Source: Mycolicibacterium hippocampi
Lineage (GTDB): Bacteria > Actinomycetota > Actinomycetes > Mycobacteriales > Mycobacteriaceae
NCBI RefSeq assembly: GCF_010723735.1
Contig: NZ_BLLB01000002.1
Location: 2,666,001 to 2,730,000 of the forward strand
Direction: 5' to 3'
Length of the DNA: 64,000 nucleotides
Part shown: one piece after another, positions 8,663 through 18,032 of the stretch
How the letters are laid out: each line of letters starts with the position of its first letter
How positions within the stretch are numbered: position 1 is the stretch's first letter
The notes under the pieces: model-generated
Told to the model about the DNA's origin: nothing
Databases searched by the model: none
Seen by the model: the letters and a program-made list of their open reading frames with translations, nothing else
Translations under genes and position numbers: made by a program

Positions 8663-10159
8663 CTAAGGGGTGATGACGGTGCGGCTCACCGGCCCGGCCG
8701 CCGCCTGGCGGCTGTAGATCCCGCGTTCCAGTGCGTCCAGCAACGCGTCCCTGGTCTCCTCGGGGTGGATCAGGTCGTCGAAGCCGAGATGGCCTGCCGA
8801 CCGGAATGACGCGTCGACCTCTGCCTGGCGCAGTCTCTCCTCGACATCTTCGGCGGCGTGGGAGGCGCGGCTGAGCGCGGCCGCGCTCATCGCTCCCATC
8901 GTGGCCCCGGGGTAGGCGAACGTCGCGCTCTGGCTGTCGAAACCCAGCAGCGACATCACCATCGAGCCGAAGCCGTAGGCCTTGCGCAGCGTCACATGGA
9001 GTTTCAACGTCGTTGCAGCGGTCTGTGCGGCGAACATCCTGGCGCCGCTGCGCAGCACGCCCTGGCGTTCGGATCGGCTGCCCGGCATCATCCCGGGGTT
9101 GTCGGCGAGGAACACGATCGGCAGATGGAACGAGTCGGCCACGGCGATGAAGTGCGCCGCCTTGTCGGCGGCGTCGGCATCGATGGACCCCGCCATGACC
9201 TTCGGCTGGTTCGCCACCACAGCCACCGGATGACCCCCCAGATGGGCCAGCGCGCAGATCATCGCGGCGCCGAACTTCGGCTGGACCTCGAACCAGTCCG
9301 GGTCGTCGAAGACGACGTCGAGCACCGCGCGCATGTCATAGACCTGACGATTGCCGCGCGGCACGATCTGGAGCAGTTCGGGGGTCGAGCGCCGTGCGGT
9401 CGACTCGTCGGCAGGACGCGAGGTCGGATACGACCAAGCGCTCGACGGGAAGTAGGACAGGTAGCGGCGGATGTCGTCGAGCGCCACCGCGTCGTCCTGA
9501 CCGAGGTTGTGGATCACGCCACTGGCCAGAGCGACCCCCGGGCCGCCGAGGTCTTCTTTCGAAATCTCCTCTCCGGTGGACTCTTTGACCACCGGGGGAC
9601 CGGCGGTGAAGATCGCGCCCTGGCTCGTCATGATCGTCCAGTCACACACCGGAGCGACCAGGGCGCCATGCCCGGCGGACGGACCGAACAACCCGCCGAC
9701 GGTGGGAACCTTGCCGGAACACTGCGCCTGTGCCAACAGATCGGTGGGGGTGCGGCCGTAGTGTTCACCACTGGGGCGAAAACCCGCACCCTCGAGCAGC
9801 ATCACCAGCGGGATCCGATCCCGCAGCGCGAGTTCGGCCAGCCGGTAGCGCTTCGCGTTCCCGCCCGGGCCGATGCTGCCGGCCAGTGTGGTGAAGTCCT
9901 CGGCGCCCACCATCACCGGCGACGCGTTGATCAGGCCCGAGCCGGCGACGATCCCGTCGGCCGCGATCTCGCCGCCGACGAGGGTGCCGAACTCCCGGAA
10001 CGACCCCTTGTCCAGCAGGTGATCAAGGCGGCCACGAGCATCCAGTTTGCCCTTGCCGTGGTGCTTGGCCAGGCGTTCCCCGCCCCCCATGCCCCGGGAG
10101 TGCTCACGGCGGCGCGCGAGTTCGTCGAGGGTGTCCTTCCAGTCCTCGGCTCTGGGCAT
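8663..10159 (-). CDS. Acyl-CoA carboxylase carboxyltransferase subunit (AccD/methylcrotonyl- or geranyl-CoA carboxylase type)
   Basis: 498 residues with both crotonase-like halves of a biotin-dependent carboxyltransferase. The N-half contains GPGGNAKRYR and an acyl-CoA pocket; the C-half contains FLADNPGMMPG and MSLLGFDS. The family transfers CO2 from carboxybiotin to an acyl-CoA. No biotin carboxylase/BCCP gene lies in the window, so it must use a remote alpha subunit. The ATG at 10159 is followed by MPRAEDW. It is divergent from the second LLM enzyme. Its presence suggests a branched or unsaturated acyl-CoA intermediate. Confidence 0.88.
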   Translation of the reverse strand: MPRAEDWKDTLDELARRREHSRGMGGGERLAKHHGKGKLDARGRLDHLLDKGSFREFGTLVGGEIAADGIVAGSGLINASPVMVGAEDFTTLAGSIGPGGNAKRYRLAELALRDRIPLVMLLEGAGFRPSGEHYGRTPTDLLAQAQCSGKVPTVGGLFGPSAGHGALVAPVCDWTIMTSQGAIFTAGPPVVKESTGEEISKEDLGGPGVALASGVIHNLGQDDAVALDDIRRYLSYFPSSAWSYPTSRPADESTARRSTPELLQIVPRGNRQVYDMRAVLDVVFDDPDWFEVQPKFGAAMICALAHLGGHPVAVVANQPKVMAGSIDADAADKAAHFIAVADSFHLPIVFLADNPGMMPGSRSERQGVLRSGARMFAAQTAATTLKLHVTLRKAYGFGSMVMSLLGFDSQSATFAYPGATMGAMSAAALSRASHAAEDVEERLRQAEVDASFRSAGHLGFDDLIHPEETRDALLDALERGIYSRQAAAGPVSRTVITP

Positions 10160-10204
10160 TCGCTACTCCTGTCCCGATGATGACCCGCGCGCAGGGGCGC
10201 AACG

Positions 10205-10234
10205 TTGACCTTACTGAATTGCTTACTGTAGCTT
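10205..10234 (+). promoter_or_regulatory. Promoter for the second LLM-P450 operon
   Basis: TTGACC at 10205-10210 and TAGCTT at 10229-10234 are 18 bases apart and the ATG at 10243 follows eight bases later. The interval also carries a direct repeat TTACTG (10211-10216 and 10223-10228). This placement argues for the 10243 start rather than the upstream in-frame ATG at 10177. Confidence 0.5.
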
Positions 10235-10242
10235 CGTTCAGC

Positions 10243-11298
10243 ATGGGTGCTGAAGGCGGCCTGAAGGTGGACGCGGCCGTCGTCAGCCAACTCTCGGAAG
10301 TGCCGGCCGGTGCCAGGACGCTGGAACATCGAGGCTACGACGGCTGCTGGACCGCGGAGATCAACCACGACCCCTTCCTGCCCTTGACCCTGGCTGCCGA
10401 ACACACCACCAGTATCGAGCTGGGCACCAGCATCGCGGTTGCGTTCGCCCGCAATCCGATGTCGGTGGCGCAGATCGGATGGGATCTGCAGGACTATTCG
10501 CGGGGACGGTTCATCCTCGGGTTGGGCTCTCAGATCAAGCCGCACATCGAGAAGCGGTTCAGCATGCCGTGGAGCAGGCCGGTCGCCCGGATGCACGAGT
10601 TCGTGACGGCGCTGCGGGAGATCTGGTCCTGCTGGCGGGAGGACAGGGTCCTGAGCTTCGAGGGCGAGTTCTACACCCACACGCTGATGACGCCGATGTT
10701 CGTGCCGCCCGCACACGCCCATGGCGACCCGAAGATCTTCGTCGCGGCCGTCGGTGACCGGATGACCGAGATGTGTGGGGAAGTCGGCGACGGGCTGCTG
10801 GCGCACGCCTTCTCGACCCAGCGGTACTTCCGGGAGGTGACGCTTCCGACGCTGTCCCGGGGACTGCAGCGGGCTGGTCGGCAGCGCAACGACGTCGAGG
10901 TGGCCAGTCCGCTGTTCGTCGTGACCGGTTCGGACGAGGCGGAGCTGAGGTCCGCGGCGGACCGAACCCGGAAGCAGATCGCTTTCTATGCGTCCACCCC
11001 GGCTTATCGCACGGTGTTGGAACTGCACGGCTGGGGCGAGCTTCAGACCGAACTGCACCGATTGACCCGCGAGGATCGCTGGGACGCGATGGGCACACTC
11101 ATCGACGACACCATCCTCGCCGAGTTCGCCGTGGTGGCGCCGGTGGAGGAACTGGCCCACAAGATCCGGGCCCGCTGCGACGGCCTGATCGACCGAGTGC
11201 TGGTGGGCTTTCCGCCGACGGTCGACGAGGCCACGGTCATCGACGTGGTGGCGGAACTGCGCTGCGGCGCATCGAGTACGAAGAAGGAGTCGGGATGA
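10243..11298 (+). CDS. LLM-class F420-dependent oxidoreductase
   Basis: 351 residues, a second luciferase-like TIM-barrel enzyme, with the characteristic RFILGLGSQIKPHIEKRF segment of actinobacterial F420-dependent members. ATG 10243 is preferred because a good promoter lies directly before it; starting at 10177 would put that promoter inside the gene. The stop overlaps the P450 start (ATGA), so both are made from one mRNA. Reduction or oxidation of a pathway intermediate is inferred. Confidence 0.85.
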   Translation: MGAEGGLKVDAAVVSQLSEVPAGARTLEHRGYDGCWTAEINHDPFLPLTLAAEHTTSIELGTSIAVAFARNPMSVAQIGWDLQDYSRGRFILGLGSQIKPHIEKRFSMPWSRPVARMHEFVTALREIWSCWREDRVLSFEGEFYTHTLMTPMFVPPAHAHGDPKIFVAAVGDRMTEMCGEVGDGLLAHAFSTQRYFREVTLPTLSRGLQRAGRQRNDVEVASPLFVVTGSDEAELRSAADRTRKQIAFYASTPAYRTVLELHGWGELQTELHRLTREDRWDAMGTLIDDTILAEFAVVAPVEELAHKIRARCDGLIDRVLVGFPPTVDEATVIDVVAELRCGASSTKKESG

Positions 11299-12533
11299 AC
11301 GTTCGAGTTGTCGACGCGGCTGCCAGGGTGTTCGCCGACCCGGCGGCCTACGCCGACGAACGCAGACTGCACGACGCTTTGACCCATCTGCGGCAGACCG
11401 CACCGGTGTCGTGGGTCGATGTGCCGGGCTACCGGCCGTTCTGGGCGATCACCAAGCACGCCGACATCATGGCGATCGAACGTGCCGACGACCTGTTCAC
11501 CAACTCGCCCCGGCCGGTGCTGACCACCGCCGAGGGCGACGAACAGCAGGCAGCCATGGGGGTCAGCACGTTGATCCACATGGACGATCCGCAGCACCGC
11601 AAGGTGCGCGCGATCGGTGCGGACTGGTTCCGTCCGAAAGCCATGCGGGCATTGAAGGTTCGGGTCGATGAACTCGCGAAGTCGTTCGTGGACCAGATGG
11701 CCGACCGGGGTGGCGAATGTGATTTCGTGACAGAGGTCGCCGTGAACTTCCCGCTCTACGTCATCATGTCGCTGCTCGGCATCCCGGAATCGGACTTTCC
11801 CCGGATGCTGACCTATACCCAGGAGCTGTTCGGCAGCGACGATGCCGAGCTGCAGCGCGGGGCCACCATGGAGGAGCGCGGGCTGGCGCTGTTCGAGATG
11901 TTCAACTACTTCAACGAGATCACCGCGGCGCGGCGCGCACAGCCCACCGAAGACCTTGCATCGGCGATCGCCAACGCCCGCATCGACGGCGAGCCGCTGT
12001 CCGACATCGACACGGTGTCCTACTACCTGATCGTCGCCACCGCAGGCCACGACACCACCAGTGCCACCATCTCGGGCGGACTGCAGGCACTGGTGGAGAA
12101 CCCGGACCAGATGCACAGGCTGCAGCACGACCCGAATCTGATGGGGTTGGCCACCGAAGAGATGATCCGGTGGGTCACCCCGGTCAAGGAGTTCATGCGA
12201 ACCGCGCAGCAGGACACGGTGATTCGCGACGTGCCCATCACGGCGGGAGATTCGGTGCTGCTGTCCTACCCGTCGGGAAACCGGGACGAGGATGTGTTCA
12301 CCGAACCGTTCCGGTTCGATGTCGGGCGGGATCCCAACAAGCACATCGCTTTCGGCTACGGAGTGCATTTCTGCCTCGGTGCGGCCCTGGCCCGCATGGA
12401 GGTGAACAGCTTCTTCTCGGCGTTGCTACCGCGGCTGAAGTCGATCGAGCTGGCCGGCACGCCGGAGCACACCGCCACGATCTTCGTCGGCGGCCTCAAG
12501 CACCTCCCGATCCGCTACGAGCTGTCCGGCTAG
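11295..12533 (+). CDS. Cytochrome P450
   Basis: 412-residue soluble bacterial P450. The I-helix oxygen-activation motif AGHDTT starts at about 250, the K-helix ExxR reads EEMIR, and the heme loop FGYGVHFCLG places the thiolate ligand at about Cys360. It is coupled to the LLM gene and overlaps the convergent amidohydrolase by 4 bp. Hydroxylation of a hydrophobic substrate is expected. No ferredoxin gene is adjacent, unlike many mycobacterial CYP operons. Subfamily cannot be assigned by eye. Confidence 0.92.
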   Translation: MNVRVVDAAARVFADPAAYADERRLHDALTHLRQTAPVSWVDVPGYRPFWAITKHADIMAIERADDLFTNSPRPVLTTAEGDEQQAAMGVSTLIHMDDPQHRKVRAIGADWFRPKAMRALKVRVDELAKSFVDQMADRGGECDFVTEVAVNFPLYVIMSLLGIPESDFPRMLTYTQELFGSDDAELQRGATMEERGLALFEMFNYFNEITAARRAQPTEDLASAIANARIDGEPLSDIDTVSYYLIVATAGHDTTSATISGGLQALVENPDQMHRLQHDPNLMGLATEEMIRWVTPVKEFMRTAQQDTVIRDVPITAGDSVLLSYPSGNRDEDVFTEPFRFDVGRDPNKHIAFGYGVHFCLGAALARMEVNSFFSALLPRLKSIELAGTPEHTATIFVGGLKHLPIRYELSG

Positions 12534-13825
12534 GAGTTTCCGCGCGCCGCTGCTTTCAGCGCGTCGAAATGTCCTGCCCCGCCGCCACGGTCACCCTCTT
12601 TGTGGTGGGAGAGGGCTTGGATGGAGACGTCGTGGCCTTCGGAGGCTTTGCGCAGTGCTCCGACGGTGGCCTGGTCTTTGGGGACATGGGTGAACGGGTC
12701 CCAGTGATACCAGCGCATCGCGTTCTCATAGGTCATCTTGTTGGTCTCGGCGTCGGTGACCTGATGGGTCTTGAGGACCGCGTCGAGTTCCTCGGGCGCG
12801 TTGGGCCACATCGAATCGCTGTGCGGGTAGTCGGCTTCCCAGCAGATGTTGTCGATCCCGATCTCGTGACGCAACGCCACCCCGACCGGATCAGAGATGA
12901 AACAGGTCAGGAAATGATCCCGGAACACCTCCGAGGGCTTTTGCTTGCCGAAATCCTGACCCGTCCACGTCGAATGCATCTCATAGGTTCGATCCGCACG
13001 CTCCAGGAAATACGGAATCCAGCCCGTCCCACCCTCGGACAACGCGATCTTCAACCCCGGATACTTCTTCACCGGCGCCGACCACAACAAATCCGCCGCC
13101 GCCTGCACGATGTTCATCGGCTGCAACGTGATCATCACATCCATCGGCGCATCCGCCGCGGTGATCGCCAACCGCCCCGACGACCCGATATGGACATTCA
13201 TCACCGTGTCGGTGTCGACCAACGCCTCCCACACCGGCGTCCAGTACTCATCATGAAACGACGGATACCCCATCGCCGCCGGATTCTCGCTGAAGGTCAA
13301 CGCATGCACCCCACGCTCAGCGTTACGCCGAATCTCTTTCCCGCACGCCTCGGCATCCCAGATCACCGGCAACGTCATCGGAATGAACCGCCCCGGATAC
13401 GCCCCACACCACTCCTCGACATGCCAATCGTTGTAGGCCTGCAACAACGCCAAACTGAACTCCGGATCCTCAGTGGCGAACAACCGACCCGCGAACCCCG
13501 GAAACGACGGAAAACAAATCGACCCCAAAATGCCGCCGGCGTTCATGTCCTTGACCCGCTCATCCACCTTCCAACACCCCGGCCGGATCTCATCAAGACC
13601 CTGCGGCTCCAACCCGTACTCCTCCTTGGGCCGACCCGCCACCGCATTCAACGCCACATTCGGAATCACCACATCACGAAACTGCCAGGTATCCGACCCA
13701 TCAGCGTTGTGCACCAACCGCGGCGCCTCATCCAAATACTTCCTGGGCAGATGATTCTTGAACATGTCCGGCGGCTCCACCACATGATCATCAACACTGA
13801 TCAAAATCATCTCGTCCTTGTGCAT
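12530..13825 (-). CDS. Amidohydrolase-2 family metal-dependent hydrolase/decarboxylase
   Basis: 431-residue TIM-barrel protein of the ACMSD-like amidohydrolase group. Likely metal ligands are the N-terminal DDH (SVDDHVVEP), a central His (MNVHIGSSG) and a late Asp (WEADYPHSDS). Relatives in actinobacterial degradation clusters act as hydrolases or decarboxylases of ring-cleavage products. Codon use in the first two thirds is unlike its neighbours, favouring TTG, GGG, TTT and other T-ending codons, which may mean recent acquisition. Its own promoter lies between 13826 and 13892. Confidence 0.82.
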   Translation of the reverse strand: MHKDEMILISVDDHVVEPPDMFKNHLPRKYLDEAPRLVHNADGSDTWQFRDVVIPNVALNAVAGRPKEEYGLEPQGLDEIRPGCWKVDERVKDMNAGGILGSICFPSFPGFAGRLFATEDPEFSLALLQAYNDWHVEEWCGAYPGRFIPMTLPVIWDAEACGKEIRRNAERGVHALTFSENPAAMGYPSFHDEYWTPVWEALVDTDTVMNVHIGSSGRLAITAADAPMDVMITLQPMNIVQAAADLLWSAPVKKYPGLKIALSEGGTGWIPYFLERADRTYEMHSTWTGQDFGKQKPSEVFRDHFLTCFISDPVGVALRHEIGIDNICWEADYPHSDSMWPNAPEELDAVLKTHQVTDAETNKMTYENAMRWYHWDPFTHVPKDQATVGALRKASEGHDVSIQALSHHKEGDRGGGAGHFDALKAAARGNS

Positions 13826-13892
13826 GACGGTTCCATTCTGTGGGCGCTTACCGTATGGGTTTCAGTTTAGCGCGGCCGGCTGGTGCGGTGAG

Positions 13893-15437
13893 TCAGTTGC
13901 CGCGCTCGTAGTGGGCACGCACCACGTCGACGGTGTCTGCCTCGGCAGCGTTCTTGTCGTGGCGGTAGCGCACCACCCGGGCGAATCGCAACGCCATGCC
14001 GCCGGGGTAGCGCGATGACGTCTGCACACCGTCGAACGCGATCTCGACCACCTGCTCGGGCCGCACCCGGACGACATACCCGTCGGTGGGCCCGGCCGCG
14101 AGCTCGAGGAACCGCTCGGTCTGCCAGGCCAGCATCTCATCGGTCATGCCCTTGAAGGTCTTGCCCAGCATGACGAACCCGTCGGTGTGCGGGTCGCGGG
14201 CACCCAGGTGGATGTTCGAGAGCTTTCCGGTCCGTCGGCCGGAGCCCCACTCCACGGCGAGGACGACGAGGTCGAGGGTGTGGACCGGTTTGACCTTCAA
14301 CCACCCCGCGCCGCGGCGGCCCGCCTCGTAGCGTGCGGCCGGCGACTTCGCCATCACCCCCTCGTGTCCCGCCGCCAGCGTGGTGTCGAGAAACCGTTGT
14401 GCGGCAGCGACATCGGAGGTGGTGAGCCGATCGACCCGCTGGTGGTCGGGCACCATCGCGTCCAGCGCCGCGAGGCGCTCGCTGTTGGGCCGATCGAGCA
14501 GGTCGTCGCCGTCGACGCGGAGCAGATCGAAGAAGAACACCGACAGCGCGTGGGCGCCCGGTCCGGCCACTCCGCCGCGGCGGCCGAACCTGGATGCGGT
14601 GACCTGGAAGCGGTGCGGGCGGCCGTCGGGTTTCAACGCGATGGCCTCCGCGTCGGCGATCAGTTCGGTGACCGGGAGCGCCAGGGCGGCGTCGACGACC
14701 TCGGGCAGCCGAGCGGTGACGTCATCGAGGCTGCGGGTGAAGATCGAGACCGCCTCACCGTCCCGGTGGATCTGCACTCGCGCGCCGTCGAGTTTCGCCT
14801 CGAACACCGCGGTGCCGCCGAGGCGCTCGAGCGCATCACCGACATCGGAGGCGGTCTGGGCGAGCATCGGACCAACCGGCCTGCCGACCTGCAACGTGAA
14901 CTGCTCGAGCGCGCCCGCCCCGCCGGTCAGAGCCGCCGCCGCCACCGCCGGGAGGGCTCCGCCGAGCATCGCGGCCCGGCGCACCGCCGCCGCCGGGACG
15001 CCGGAGGCCCGGCCCACGGCGTCGGCCATCACCCCGATCAGTGCGCCTTGGCGCAGCTCCCCGGTGAGCAGACGCCGTAGGAAGAGCTGCTCGACGTCGG
15101 TGGCCGCGGCGAAGAGGTCGGCGAGGAGTTTGGCACGGCGCCCTTGGGACCCCTTTCCGGATACGGCCCCGATGTCGGTCAACGTGGCGTCGACCTCACC
15201 GACACCCAGGCTCGGCTCGGCGGCCGGCTCCGGCAGCGATCGCAGGGCCGCCCAGCCGACTCCGATCTGCCGTTGCGGCAGCTCTCCGGACAACCACGAC
15301 ACCACGACGGTGACCAGGTGGGCGTCCTCGTCGGCTCCGGCCAGCCGGAGCAACTCGGCGAGGCGGGCGATCTTGGCCAGCCGCGCCGACGACGCACCGA
15401 CGTCGGCGGACGCACGGGCGACGTCTACCAGCAGCAC
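13893..15437 (-). CDS. ligB: ATP-dependent DNA ligase LigB
   Basis: 514 residues. The N-terminal DNA-binding domain (about 1-190) precedes the nucleotidyltransferase core, where motif I EAKLDGAR puts the adenylated lysine at Lys215. The C-terminal OB-fold contains the lysine-rich WLKVK motif. Length and order agree with mycobacterial LigB (about 507 residues). A GTG start at 15437 ([10 protein letters not shown]) is chosen because upstream frame runs into a palindromic repeat. LigB is a non-essential accessory ligase alongside NAD-dependent LigA. Confidence 0.9.
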   Translation of the reverse strand: MLLVDVARASADVGASSARLAKIARLAELLRLAGADEDAHLVTVVVSWLSGELPQRQIGVGWAALRSLPEPAAEPSLGVGEVDATLTDIGAVSGKGSQGRRAKLLADLFAAATDVEQLFLRRLLTGELRQGALIGVMADAVGRASGVPAAAVRRAAMLGGALPAVAAAALTGGAGALEQFTLQVGRPVGPMLAQTASDVGDALERLGGTAVFEAKLDGARVQIHRDGEAVSIFTRSLDDVTARLPEVVDAALALPVTELIADAEAIALKPDGRPHRFQVTASRFGRRGGVAGPGAHALSVFFFDLLRVDGDDLLDRPNSERLAALDAMVPDHQRVDRLTTSDVAAAQRFLDTTLAAGHEGVMAKSPAARYEAGRRGAGWLKVKPVHTLDLVVLAVEWGSGRRTGKLSNIHLGARDPHTDGFVMLGKTFKGMTDEMLAWQTERFLELAAGPTDGYVVRVRPEQVVEIAFDGVQTSSRYPGGMALRFARVVRYRHDKNAAEADTVDVVRAHYERGN

Positions 15438-15468
15438 GCCACCAGCCTGACACGCCACACCGACAACC

Positions 15469-15531
15469 CGCCGGAACGGTATTCCAGCAGCGAGAATTCG
15501 CGTGGAGACCTGCTGGAATACCGTTCCGGCG
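15469..15531. repeat. 63-bp perfect palindromic repeat, copy 1
   Basis: Two exact 22-bp inverted arms (15469-15490 and 15510-15531), beginning CGCCGGAACGGTATTCC, flank a 19-nt loop. A second copy with two arm mismatches and the same loop length is at 42925-42987. Copy 1 lies between the molybdoenzyme gene's 3' end and ligB's start, both on the minus strand, so it may act as terminator or mRNA structure between them. It looks like a dispersed REP/MITE-like element. Confidence 0.85.
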
Positions 15532-15543
15532 AAGGGGCGGCGC

Positions 15544-17094
15544 TCACCTGACGGCGAAGGTGATCGAGTGCCATCCCGTCGCGCCGTCGGGCACCGGGTC
15601 GGCGCGTTCGGAGGTCTGCGTGTAGCCGGTGTTGTCGGTGGCGCGCACGGTGATCGTGTGGAACCCGGTCTCCTCGGCTTCCCAGTCGAAGCTCCACAAC
15701 CGCCAGGTGTCATTGGAGTAGCCGGCGCCCAATTCGGCGCGCTGCCACTGCCCTTCGCCGCTCGGGCTGTCGATCTGGACTTCCACGTCACGCACGCCCC
15801 GGTCCTGGGCCCAAGCCACACCGCCGAACCTCACCGGGCCCAGCGCCACGTCCTCGCCGGCCCGTGGCACGTCGATGCGTGACTCGGTCTTGATCGGTCC
15901 CCGCGCGGACCAGCCGAGCCGCGTCCAGTACGCCTCCGCGCGGTCGAAGCGGGTGAGCTCGAGGTCGATCAGCCACTTGGTGGCCGAGACGTAGCCGTAC
16001 AGCCCGGGAACGACCAGCCGCGCCGGGTATCCGTGTTCGACAGGCAGCGGCTCGCCGTTCATCCCGACCGCCAGCAGCGCGTCGTCGGCGGTGAGCGCCT
16101 CGACCGGGGTGCCCGCGGTCCAGCCGTCGGTCGACATCGACAGCACCATGTCGGCGTCGGGCTGCACACCGGCTTCGGCGAGAAGGTCCCGAACTCGGTA
16201 GCCGGTCCAGGCGGCAGTCGAGATGAGCTCGCCACCAACAGGATTGGACACACACGTCAGTGTGACCACCCGCTCGACGGCCTCGAACCGCTCCAGGTCC
16301 TCGAACCGGTAGGTGACCTCGCGGTCCACCATCCCGTGGATCCGCAACTGCCAGTCCGCCCGGCTGAGCTGGGGGACGGTCAGCGCGGTGTCGATGCGGT
16401 AGAAGTCGGCGTTGTCGGTGATGAACGACGGCAGCGCGACACCTTCGGGCTGCACCGATGGCGGCACCGGCGCAGCGGCGACGTCGACACGGGGCAGGGC
16501 GAACGCCTGACGGTCGCCCGAGACCGACGACGCCAGCCGGCTGATCACGGCGCCCGCGACACCGGACGCGGCGCCGACCCCGAGGAAACCCAGGGTCACC
16601 AGGGACAGTCGCCTGCCCCGGTCGGGGGGTTCGGAGTGGTCCGAGCCCGCGGGCGCATCCCGGGTGTCCGTGAACCGCCCCGAGGTCAACAGCCGCAGGA
16701 CGGCCACCCCGCAAACGGCGCCCACCACGGTGGGTATCACGTCGACGAACGTCGAACCGGCGCGGGAGAGCACCGCGGCGCAACCGAGAACGCCGGCGGC
16801 GACGATCGCGGCGCTGCCGATCGGCCTGCGGGGCCCCTCGGCGATCCCCGCAATTGCCGCGATCACCCCGATGACCACCAGCACGAGCACGCTGAGCACG
16901 AGCTTGTCGGCGGTGCCGAACGTCTGGATGGCCCATTCCTTGACCGGCCCGGGGGTCAACTCGATCACCGAGGACCCGACAGCGGTGCGAACGTCGGCTT
17001 GCGGGCCGAACACGGCTGCGACGAGTTGGGCCACACCGACCGACACCGCGGCCGCCGCGACACCGCACATCGCCTTCGCGCCCAGCGTGGTCAT
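15544..17094 (-). CDS. Membrane-anchored molybdopterin oxidoreductase, sulfite-oxidase family
   Basis: 516 residues. The N-terminal ~190 residues hold several hydrophobic helices, followed by a sulfite-oxidase molybdenum-cofactor domain and a C-terminal dimerisation-like Ig domain (from about 400). The Mo-coordinating cysteine is Cys281 in [11 protein letters not shown]. It resembles the mycobacterial transmembrane oxidoreductase I remember as Rv0218. The catalytic domain is probably outside the membrane. The natural substrate is unknown; sulfite oxidation and methionine-sulfoxide repair are known family activities. Confidence 0.88.
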   Translation of the reverse strand: MTTLGAKAMCGVAAAAVSVGVAQLVAAVFGPQADVRTAVGSSVIELTPGPVKEWAIQTFGTADKLVLSVLVLVVIGVIAAIAGIAEGPRRPIGSAAIVAAGVLGCAAVLSRAGSTFVDVIPTVVGAVCGVAVLRLLTSGRFTDTRDAPAGSDHSEPPDRGRRLSLVTLGFLGVGAASGVAGAVISRLASSVSGDRQAFALPRVDVAAAPVPPSVQPEGVALPSFITDNADFYRIDTALTVPQLSRADWQLRIHGMVDREVTYRFEDLERFEAVERVVTLTCVSNPVGGELISTAAWTGYRVRDLLAEAGVQPDADMVLSMSTDGWTAGTPVEALTADDALLAVGMNGEPLPVEHGYPARLVVPGLYGYVSATKWLIDLELTRFDRAEAYWTRLGWSARGPIKTESRIDVPRAGEDVALGPVRFGGVAWAQDRGVRDVEVQIDSPSGEGQWQRAELGAGYSNDTWRLWSFDWEAEETGFHTITVRATDNTGYTQTSERADPVPDGATGWHSITFAVR

Positions 17095-17202
17095 GCCGCC
17101 AAACTACCGGCGCAGCGAACCCGAAACCCTTACCGAAAGATGTCGTCCGCTAAGTTGCTTTACAGATCTACCTCTACTTGCAACGTTGATGAAAGGAAGT
17201 AC

Positions 17203-17970
17203 ATGGAGATCGAGGGCAAGAAGGCCGTCGTCGTCGGTGGCGCATCGGGATTCGGACGTGCCACGGCAGAGGCTCTCGCCAAGCGCGGCGCGAGCGTGGC
17301 GGTGTTGGACCGTCCGCAGTCGAACGGCAGAGAAGTGGCCGACGGGATCGGTGGCGCCTTCTACGAGGTCGACATCACCGACTTCGACGGCACCGAAGCC
17401 GTGCTGGGCAGCGCCGTCGAGGGTCTCGGCGGGCTGCACATCGCCGTCACCACGGCCGGTGGCGGGATCGCCGAGCGGACGGTGAAGAAGGACGGCCCGC
17501 ACGGTCTCGACAGCTTCCGTAAGAGCATCGATCTCAACCTGATCGGGACGTTCAACATCAGCCGCCTGGCCGCTTGGCACATGACCAAGAACGACCCCGT
17601 CGACGACGAGGCAGAAGAGCGCGGCGTCATCATCAACACCGCCTCGATCGCGGCGTTCGAAGGCCAGATCGGACAGTTGGCGTACACCGCGTCCAAGGCT
17701 GCGATCGCCGGCATGTGCCTGACCATGGCGCGCGATCTGGGCAGCCTGGGCATCCGGGCGTTGGCCATCGCCCCCAGCCTGTTCGCCACCGGCCTGACCG
17801 AGGGCATCCCGGACGAGTACGCCGCGGTCCTGACCAAGGACGCGGCGTTCCCGAAGCGCCTCGGCCGTCCCGAGGAGTACGCCAAGCTCGCGGTGGCGAT
17901 CGTCGAGAACCCGATGCTCAACGGCCAGTGTCTGCGATTGGACGCCGGCCAGCGCTTCGCCCCCAAGTGA
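17203..17970 (+). CDS. Short-chain dehydrogenase (3-hydroxyacyl-CoA dehydrogenase type II-like)
   Basis: 255-residue classical SDR. The cofactor motif GGASGFG is at about residues 12-18 and the catalytic Ser...Tyr-x-x-x-Lys appears as NTASIAAF...YTASK. Sequence texture (TTAGGGIAERT, PSLFATGLTEGIP) resembles HSD10-like 3-hydroxyacyl-CoA dehydrogenases of beta-oxidation. ATG 17203 follows GAAAGGA at 17191-17197. The ~100-bp gap from the divergent molybdoenzyme gene holds its promoter. The following phosphotransferase is 62 bp downstream and may be co-transcribed. Confidence 0.85.
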   Translation: MEIEGKKAVVVGGASGFGRATAEALAKRGASVAVLDRPQSNGREVADGIGGAFYEVDITDFDGTEAVLGSAVEGLGGLHIAVTTAGGGIAERTVKKDGPHGLDSFRKSIDLNLIGTFNISRLAAWHMTKNDPVDDEAEERGVIINTASIAAFEGQIGQLAYTASKAAIAGMCLTMARDLGSLGIRALAIAPSLFATGLTEGIPDEYAAVLTKDAAFPKRLGRPEEYAKLAVAIVENPMLNGQCLRLDAGQRFAPK

Positions 17971-18032
17971 CGCGAGCCGGGTGAGCGCAGGAGCGTTGGA
18001 TTTCCCGCGCGTGTGCAGCGTGACCTGAAAGC

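Noticed and set aside
16033..17202. Upstream extension of the SDR frame
   Set aside because: It is antisense to the molybdoenzyme; the SDR has its own ribosome site and ATG at 17203.
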